Assembly (NCBI GenBank): GCA_964383815.1
Contig: CAYLIC010000059.1
Coordinates: 1 to 10,649, forward strand
DNA length: 10,649 nt
Direction of reading: 5' to 3'
Origin: UBA11524 sp964383815
Lineage (GTDB): Bacteria > Bacillota > Clostridia > Christensenellales > Aristaeellaceae
The notes under the pieces are model-generated. The model had not been told where the DNA came from. It worked only from the letters and a program-made list of their open reading frames with translations, and did no database searches. Within the stretch, counting starts at the first letter, position 1. The number at the start of each line of letters is the position of its first letter. Below are positions 5,033 through 10,649 of the stretch, piece after piece. Position numbers and translations under genes: made by a program.

Positions 5033-6025
5033 TTGAGCAAGTTTGCGATTTTTGTTGATTTGGAAAACTGCGGCGCCAAGGTTGCCACCCTGAACAGCAT
5101 TCTGGAAAAGGTCAAAATGCGCGGCGATATTCTCCTGGGCAAGGTGTATGGCTATACCGACAGGTTCAGCGACCTGAAGGAGGTGCTGCTCAGCAACACC
5201 TTCACCGTGGTGCCTTCCCTGCGGTACGGCATTTCCCAGAAGAACAATGCGGATATTCAGCTGGTGATTGACGCCCTTTCCGTGGCCTATACCAACGATT
5301 TGGTTACATCCTTCTGCATTGTGTCCGGCGACAGCGATTATACACCCCTGGTGGGCAAGCTGAAGTCCATGGGCAAGTTTGTGCTGGGCATCAGCCGCAG
5401 CGAGGCCGCCAGCAATGTTTTCATCAACGCCTGTAACGAGTTTCAGTTTCTGGAAAGCGTGGGCGGGCGCAGCGTGACCCCGCAGAAGAAGCGCAAGGGC
5501 AGCGCAAACACCGAGGAAATGCTGGACGAGAGCGAGCTGGACAAGCTGCTCTGCTCCGTCCTCCAGGAGCAGACCGACACCGAGGAGATGTACGCCAGCG
5601 AGCTGAAGGGTGTGCTGCTCCGCCTGCGGCCGGACTTTAACGAAAAAGCCTACGGCAGCGCCACCTTCTACAAGCTGCTGCTGAAGCTGTCTGCCAAGTA
5701 TGGCAACCTGCATGTGAAGAACGACAATTTCAACGTGATGGTGCGCCTGAACGCCCCTGTGGAGTCCGGCGAGAATGCACCCCAGCTGACCCGGGACAAC
5801 TGGCGCGAGGCCTTCAAGGCTCAGATTCGCGCATACAAGGATGGCGGCTTCGACCGGGTGAATCCCTCCATCCTCAAGGCGGACATCCTCACGGCCTACC
5901 CGGATTTCTCCGAGCGGAACATCGGCTTCAAGCGCTTTTCCGATGTGATGAAGGAGCTGGAAAAGGAAAACCTGGTGGTTGTGGAGATGGACGAGCAGAA
6001 AACCATGCTGATCAAGCTGCTCTGA
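5033..6025 (+). CDS. NYN-domain ribonuclease-like protein with two LOTUS/OST-HTH domains
   Basis: A 330-residue LabA/DUF88-like protein. The NYN (PIN-like) domain is at about 1-143: FAIFVDLEN (4-12) with Asp9, then Asp74 and Asp80 (NNADIQLVIDAL) and SGDSDYTPLV (98-107) with Asp100 and Asp102. These acidic residues are where metal-dependent RNA cleavage would occur. A lysine-rich linker (about 150-160) leads to two LOTUS/OST-HTH domains, about 168-240 and 257-330, each with the typical P-[DN]-F...YGS/GF...F pattern (PDFNEKAYGS at 200, PDFSERNIGF at 290). Such domains bind RNA, often structured RNA. The TTG at 5033 was chosen because AAAGTGAGG (5015-5023) lies 9 nt upstream and the promoter is at 4966-4971; a frame reaching back to 4928 would start upstream of the promoter. 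RNA substrate unknown. Confidence 0.88.
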   Translation: MSKFAIFVDLENCGAKVATLNSILEKVKMRGDILLGKVYGYTDRFSDLKEVLLSNTFTVVPSLRYGISQKNNADIQLVIDALSVAYTNDLVTSFCIVSGDSDYTPLVGKLKSMGKFVLGISRSEAASNVFINACNEFQFLESVGGRSVTPQKKRKGSANTEEMLDESELDKLLCSVLQEQTDTEEMYASELKGVLLRLRPDFNEKAYGSATFYKLLLKLSAKYGNLHVKNDNFNVMVRLNAPVESGENAPQLTRDNWREAFKAQIRAYKDGGFDRVNPSILKADILTAYPDFSERNIGFKRFSDVMKELEKENLVVVEMDEQKTMLIKLL

Positions 6026-6085
6026 TGCAGGGAAAGCCCGGCGCCCATCGTTGTATGATTATCACAAAGGAAGGAGCATGAGGCC

Positions 6086-6625
6086 ATGAAGCATTTGCGT
6101 CGAGCGGTATGGTATTTTGCCTCGCGGCTGCTGGTGGTGTGCCTGGTGCTGGGCATGATGGTCGTCACCTTCTACTATGCGATGAACGCCACCAACATCT
6201 ACATTGTTCTGAAGGACGGCATGGCCCGCCGGGCCCAGGTGGTGATGTACCAGGAGGACGAAAAGGAGCTGGCCAAGTATTTCCAGTCCAGCTTCCTGGA
6301 GATGGATGCCGCGCTGACCATTGCCAGGCAGGGACAATCCCCCTATAAGGACTATGACATCCGCGGCATTGACCACCGGCTGAGCATGGGGTTCACCTGG
6401 GCCTGGCCCTGGGACGAAACCGTGAAGGTGGACATCACCGAAAGCATTCCCAGCATTGACGGGCGCATCAAAGGATCCAAGGCGGAGGAGGCCATTGCCC
6501 AGCGCGGGCAGAACGCCATCTACCCGCCCTCCTGGCAAAGCGCCCGCTACCGGGCCGTCCTCACCAGGGAAAACGGCCAGTGGCGCATCAAAAGCCTGAC
6601 CCTTTTGGAAATCCTTGCCAATTAG
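6086..6625 (+). CDS. Uncharacterised single-pass membrane protein
   Basis: A 179-residue protein that I cannot assign to a named family. A basic N-terminus (MKHLRRAVWYFASR) is followed by one hydrophobic helix at about 15-33. The remaining 145 residues should face outside the cell: an alpha-helical first half (KDGMARRAQVVMYQEDEKE), a tryptophan-rich centre (FTWAWPWDET) and a beta-rich end whose last strands (RYRAVLTRENGQWRIKSLTLLE) look like the end of an NTF2-like or similar small alpha/beta fold. That fold is a guess. GGAG (6073-6076) lies 9 nt before the ATG. It starts 60 nt after the NYN gene, has no strong promoter of its own and is probably co-transcribed with it. Confidence 0.75.
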   Translation: MKHLRRAVWYFASRLLVVCLVLGMMVVTFYYAMNATNIYIVLKDGMARRAQVVMYQEDEKELAKYFQSSFLEMDAALTIARQGQSPYKDYDIRGIDHRLSMGFTWAWPWDETVKVDITESIPSIDGRIKGSKAEEAIAQRGQNAIYPPSWQSARYRAVLTRENGQWRIKSLTLLEILAN

Positions 6626-6674
6626 CCGCGCCTCCCCCGCTCCTGGAAATACACAGGAAGAACAGGGGGAAATA

Positions 6675-6703
6675 TTGACAGGCGGCTGCGCGGCGTGTAG
6701 AAT
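6675..6703 (+). promoter_or_regulatory. Sigma-A promoter of the riboswitch-symporter unit
   Basis: TTGACA (6675-6680), a 17-nt spacer and TAGAAT (6698-6703). Transcription would start near 6710, giving an untranslated leader of about 225 nt that contains the glycine riboswitch and attenuator. Confidence 0.88.
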
Positions 6704-6721
6704 AATTTCATTCTCAACGAA

Positions 6722-6749
6722 GCCGGCAGGATTGAAAAAGACTGCGGGC
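6722..6749 (+). other. Leader hairpin 5' of the glycine aptamer (possible ghost-aptamer element)
   Basis: GCCGGCAG (6722-6729) pairs with CTGCGGGC (6742-6749) with a single mismatch, around an A-rich 12-nt loop. It stands where the first aptamer of a tandem glycine riboswitch would be but lacks the conserved core. Singlet riboswitches upstream of symporter genes are known to keep such vestigial 5' structures. Confidence 0.4.
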
Positions 6750-6757
6750 GGAGGGAA

Positions 6758-6839
6758 CTCCGGAGAATCTCGCATGTGCGAGTGCCGAAGGTGCAACGCT
6801 GGCTGCGGCTGGTGGAATCTCTCAGGCAAAAGGACGGAG
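6758..6839 (+). ncRNA. Glycine riboswitch, single aptamer
   Basis: Stem P1 is CTCCG (6758-6762) with CGGAG (6835-6839). Inside it stand the conserved glycine-aptamer core segments: GGAGAATCTCGC, then TGCCGAAGGTGCAA (6783-6796), and AATCTCTCAGGCAAAAGGAC (6816-6835). These match the CCGAAGG...CTCAGGCAAAAGGAC pattern of the gcvT-type glycine riboswitch. Only one aptamer is present. It lies in the leader of an AGCS symporter gene, a known setting for singlet glycine riboswitches; one such switch in Streptococcus pyogenes is reported to lower symporter expression when glycine is present. A terminator follows at 6885-6912 whose 5' arm can pair with the P1 3' strand, which predicts the same OFF behaviour here. 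Confidence 0.93.
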
Positions 6840-6884
6840 CAGGCAAAAAGGGTCTATTCGCATATGTCTGCATCAGTCCCCCGG

Positions 6885-6912
6885 AGCTGCCCGAAAAGGC
6901 AGCTATTTTTTT
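6885..6912 (+). terminator. Riboswitch attenuator (intrinsic terminator)
   Basis: AGCTGCC (6885-6891), loop CGAAAA and GGCAGCT (6898-6904), a perfect 7-bp stem, followed by A and seven T (6906-6912). It lies 24 nt before the symporter start, so it must be bypassed for expression. The alternative pairing CGG(A)GCAG (6835-6842) with CTGCCCG (6887-6893) gives seven base pairs with one bulge and would break both this terminator and aptamer stem P1. Confidence 0.92.
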
Positions 6913-6935
6913 GTATCACGAAAGGGGACGGAAAC

Positions 6936-8444
<1,509 letters not shown>

Positions 8445-8459
8445 AGAGAAATACACTGC

Positions 8460-9043
8460 ATAAAAAAATACCTGCTGCCCGCCGCCATGCTGGCGATTTT
8501 CGAGGCGGTGGCCATCACCCTGTGGCTTACCAAGGATAATCTTTTCTACCTGCTTAATTTCAGCTATATTGGCCTGTCCATTGCTTTGGGGCTGTTCCTC
8601 TACATTCGCCAGTACCGCCATGCCCGGCGGGTGGCGCAGCTGCTGGTGGGCATGTATATGCTGCTGTACCTGGGCCTGGCCTGCAATGAAAATATGCAGA
8701 TTGAGGGCTTCTGGTATTACCTGTTCACCGGCGTGTTTGAGGCGGCAACCATCCATTACGCTGTTGCAAAAATCTTCGGCCCGCTGGTCTTTGGCCGCGG
8801 ATGGTGCGGCTATGCCTGCTGCAAGTACATCTGCCCCATTACGGTGTTCCTGAAGCCCATGGGCTATTTCTCCCTGGTGCGCGTTAAGTGTGATGAAAGC
8901 AAGTGCGTTTCCTGCGGCAAATTCAAGCGCGTGTGTCCCATGAATGTGGACGTAACGGACACGCCCGAGCCCGGGCAAACGGAACGGAGTGCATCCTCTG
9001 CTTTGAGTGTGTGAAGGCCTGCCCCCAAAAGGCGCTGCACTAA
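8460..9043 (+). pseudogene. Decayed NapH/polyferredoxin-like membrane 4Fe-4S protein
   Basis: Remnant of a membrane protein with several hydrophobic helices, two membrane-proximal cysteine motifs and a C-terminal double 4Fe-4S domain for electron transfer. Four lesions are visible. (1) The natural start has become ATA (8460), in ATA-AAA-AAA-TAC-CTG; ATG 8487 has no RBS. (2) WCGYAC is joined directly to CKYICP (about 8817-8822); in the family these motifs lie many tens of residues apart, so an internal segment is lost. (3) In the first cluster C-VSC-GKF-KRV-CP the third cysteine is Phe (TTC). (4) One base is missing near 8961: the second cluster, NGTECILCFECVKACPQKALH, continues in another frame to TAA 9043. 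It lies 15 nt after the symporter and was probably in its operon. Sequencing error could explain one lesion, hardly all. Confidence 0.8.
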
Positions 9044-9048
9044 CACGC

Positions 9049-9076
9049 AAGGCCGCCTGTTCAAACAGGCGGCTTT
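9049..9076 (+). terminator. Terminator after the symporter/pseudogene unit
   Basis: GCCGCCTG (9052-9059), loop TTCAAA and CAGGCGGC (9066-9073). The stem can extend to about 11 bp through the flanking AAG and TTT. The T-run is short (TTTGTGTT), but the stem is strong. It starts 6 nt after the TAA of the decayed gene. Confidence 0.75.
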
Positions 9077-9077
9077 G

Positions 9078-9086
9078 TGTTACAAT
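9078..9086 (+). promoter_or_regulatory. Extended -10 promoter of the GH43 gene
   Basis: TGT-TACAAT (9078-9086) is an extended -10 just downstream of the terminator hairpin. No good -35 can be placed, because that region is the terminator loop (TGTTCA at 9058-9063, three of six bases). It lies 30 nt before the GH43 start. Confidence 0.5.
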
Positions 9087-9115
9087 GGAGGAAACCATAC
9101 AACGGAGGTCAGGCT

Positions 9116-10645
9116 ATGAAGCAGCTGGTGAACCCTTTGCTGCCGGGCTTTTACCCGGATCCCTCCATCTGCCGGGTGGAGGATGATTTTTACATGGTTA
9201 CATCCACGTTCAGCTATTTCCCCGGGGTGCCGGTGTTCCACAGCCGGGATTTGCGCCACTGGGAGCAGATTGGCCATGTGCTGGACAGGCCCAGCCAGCT
9301 GCCACTGGACTGGCAGTACATTTCCGGCGGCATTTATGCGCCCACCATCCGCTATCATGACGGGCTGTTCTACATGGTGACCACCAATGTGAGCTATGGC
9401 GGAAACTTCTTCTGCACGGCGGAAAACCCTGCCGGGCCCTGGAGCGAGCCAAAGTACATTCAGGGTGCGCCGGGCATTGACCCTACCCTTTTCTGGGACG
9501 ATGACGGACAGTGCTACATGATGGGCACCACCGACTGGCAGGAACAAGCGCCCGGCGTGTGGATTGGCCCGGTGGATTTGGAGAAGGGCACCATCAGCGG
9601 GCCGAGGCAGCTGGCCTGGAAGGGTGCGCTGGTGGATGCCTGGGCGCCGGAGGCTCCCCATGTGTACAAGAAGGACGGCTGGTACTACCTGATGATTGCC
9701 GAGGGCGGCACCGAGCACTTCCACGCGGTAACCATGGCAAGGAGCCGCAGCATTCTTGGGCCTTACGAGGGCTTCAGGGGCAATCCCATCCTGACCCACC
9801 GGCATCTGGGGGAGAATTACCCCATCTGCAATGTGGGCCATGCCGACCTGGTGCAGCTGCAGGATGGCAGCTGGTACATGGTGGCGCTGGCCTCCCGCAT
9901 TTATGGCGGCTATCACAAAAACCTGGGCAGGGAAACCTTCATTGCCCCGGTGGACTGGTCTGGGGAGTGGCCTGTGGTCAGCCCGGGGACGGGCAAGGTG
10001 GAGTGGACATACCCCGCGCCGGAGCTGCCGGATGCACCCTTCCCTCAGCCGGATATGGATGATTTCCAGGCCCTGTGCTGGAACACCCTGGGTACCCCGG
10101 AGGCAGGCGCCATGCGCGTGGACGGCGGCAGGCTGTACCTGCGCTGCCAGGCCAGGCACCCCGAAGGCCCGGCGGAGCAGGACACCCGCCGGCCCAACGG
10201 CATGCTGGGCTTTTACGGGCGCCGGCAGCAGCACATGAGCTTTGCCGCCAGCGTCCGCGCCGCCCTGCCGGATGCGCTAGGCGCTGCCTGTGGCCTGATG
10301 GTTTTGCAGAACAATTTCGCCCAGCTGCGCATTGAAATGGTGCGGACTGCCGCAGGCGTTACCGCTCAGGCAGTGAAGGCCTGGCGGGATGAATCCGGCG
10401 CCCACCGGGAGCTGCTGGGCCAGGCGGCCTGCCAGGCTGTTGCCACCATGGGCATAGCCGCCCAGGGCCAGGCCTACACCCTGCTGTGCGATGGTCAGCC
10501 CCTTGCCACGGCGGATGGCGGCTTTATGGGCAGTGAAAGCTGCGGCGGCTTTGTGGGCGCGTACATTGGCCCCTTTGCCACCGGCAACGGCAGCGATCTG
10601 CCGGATGAGGCCATGTTTGAGGATTTCCGCTATCAGGGCGAATAA
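9116..10645 (+). CDS. GH43 beta-xylosidase / alpha-L-arabinofuranosidase, cytoplasmic
   Basis: A 509-residue inverting glycoside hydrolase that removes xylose or arabinose from hemicellulose oligosaccharides. The N-terminal five-bladed propeller spans about 1-310. It opens with NPLLPGFYPDPSI and carries the catalytic triad: Asp15 (YPDPS, general base), Asp122 (GIDPTLFWDDDG, pKa modulator) and Glu179 (WAPEAPHVY, general acid). Residues from about 340 to 509 form the beta-sandwich module typical of XynB-type GH43 enzymes. The length fits the full two-domain form. There is no signal peptide, so it should act on imported xylo- or arabinoxylo-oligosaccharides. CGGAGG (9103-9108) lies 7 nt before ATG 9116; the gene ends in TAA at 10643-10645. 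No transporter or regulator of xylan use is in view. Xylosidase versus arabinofuranosidase cannot be decided from the sequence. Confidence 0.94.
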   Translation: MKQLVNPLLPGFYPDPSICRVEDDFYMVTSTFSYFPGVPVFHSRDLRHWEQIGHVLDRPSQLPLDWQYISGGIYAPTIRYHDGLFYMVTTNVSYGGNFFCTAENPAGPWSEPKYIQGAPGIDPTLFWDDDGQCYMMGTTDWQEQAPGVWIGPVDLEKGTISGPRQLAWKGALVDAWAPEAPHVYKKDGWYYLMIAEGGTEHFHAVTMARSRSILGPYEGFRGNPILTHRHLGENYPICNVGHADLVQLQDGSWYMVALASRIYGGYHKNLGRETFIAPVDWSGEWPVVSPGTGKVEWTYPAPELPDAPFPQPDMDDFQALCWNTLGTPEAGAMRVDGGRLYLRCQARHPEGPAEQDTRRPNGMLGFYGRRQQHMSFAASVRAALPDALGAACGLMVLQNNFAQLRIEMVRTAAGVTAQAVKAWRDESGAHRELLGQAACQAVATMGIAAQGQAYTLLCDGQPLATADGGFMGSESCGGFVGAYIGPFATGNGSDLPDEAMFEDFRYQGE

Positions 10646-10649
10646 AAAG

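Noticed and set aside
6615..6935. In-frame extension of the symporter by 107 residues
   Set aside because: It covers the promoter, glycine riboswitch and attenuator and is not membrane-protein-like; ATG 6936 has a good RBS.
8487..9014. Treating 8487-9014 as an intact 175-residue iron-sulfur protein
   Set aside because: The ATG has no RBS, homology continues upstream to 8460 and downstream in another frame to 9043, and a cluster cysteine is missing.

Overview
The window is GC-rich bacterial DNA and is complete at its 3' end apart from a few trailing bases; only the first tRNA is cut by the window edge. The strong AGGAGG-type ribosome binding sites, consensus TTGACA/TATAAT promoters, ECF sigma/zinc-finger anti-sigma pair, singlet glycine riboswitch and repeat-derived intergenic hairpins all suggest a Bacillota genome. 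Most likely it is a gut-type clostridium of the Oscillospirales. That placement is an inference from style and family, not from a marker gene.

Layout. Positions 1-249 hold the end of a tRNA cluster (Phe, Gly, Cys) closed by a terminator. Positions 250-672 hold no gene but are crowded with inverted repeats, ending in three tandem near-perfect 3-nt-loop hairpins (568-643). Positions 673-1978 encode an ECF sigma factor and its translationally coupled membrane anti-sigma factor. Facing them on the minus strand is a tiny signal-peptide-like ORF (1992-2075), then a cytoplasmic GH5 glycoside hydrolase with its own consensus promoter, then two overlapping GT2 glycosyltransferase genes (3179-4875). 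A compact divergent promoter region, with a dyad across both -35 boxes, separates these from a plus-strand NYN-domain nuclease carrying two LOTUS/OST-HTH domains (TTG start) and an unnamed single-pass membrane protein.

From 6675 a TTGACA/TAGAAT promoter drives a singlet glycine riboswitch, an attenuator and an AGCS-family sodium:amino-acid symporter. The 3' strand of the aptamer P1 stem can pair with the terminator's 5' arm, which predicts an OFF switch. Fifteen bases behind the symporter is a decayed NapH-like membrane iron-sulfur protein. It has lost its start codon, a large internal segment, one cluster cysteine and one base that shifts the frame. The window ends with a complete GH43 beta-xylosidase/arabinofuranosidase that has its own extended -10 promoter.

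How the parts fit: the GH5 and GH43 enzymes lack signal peptides and should trim imported plant-glycan oligosaccharides in the cytoplasm. The two glycosyltransferases look like part of surface-polysaccharide synthesis. The sigma/anti-sigma pair looks like an envelope-signal module whose target is not obvious here. I see no defence island, phage, IS element or CRISPR, and I do not claim a new multi-gene system. The best leads are the riboswitch mechanism, the eroded iron-sulfur gene, the shared dyad in the divergent promoter and the hairpin leader of the sigma gene.
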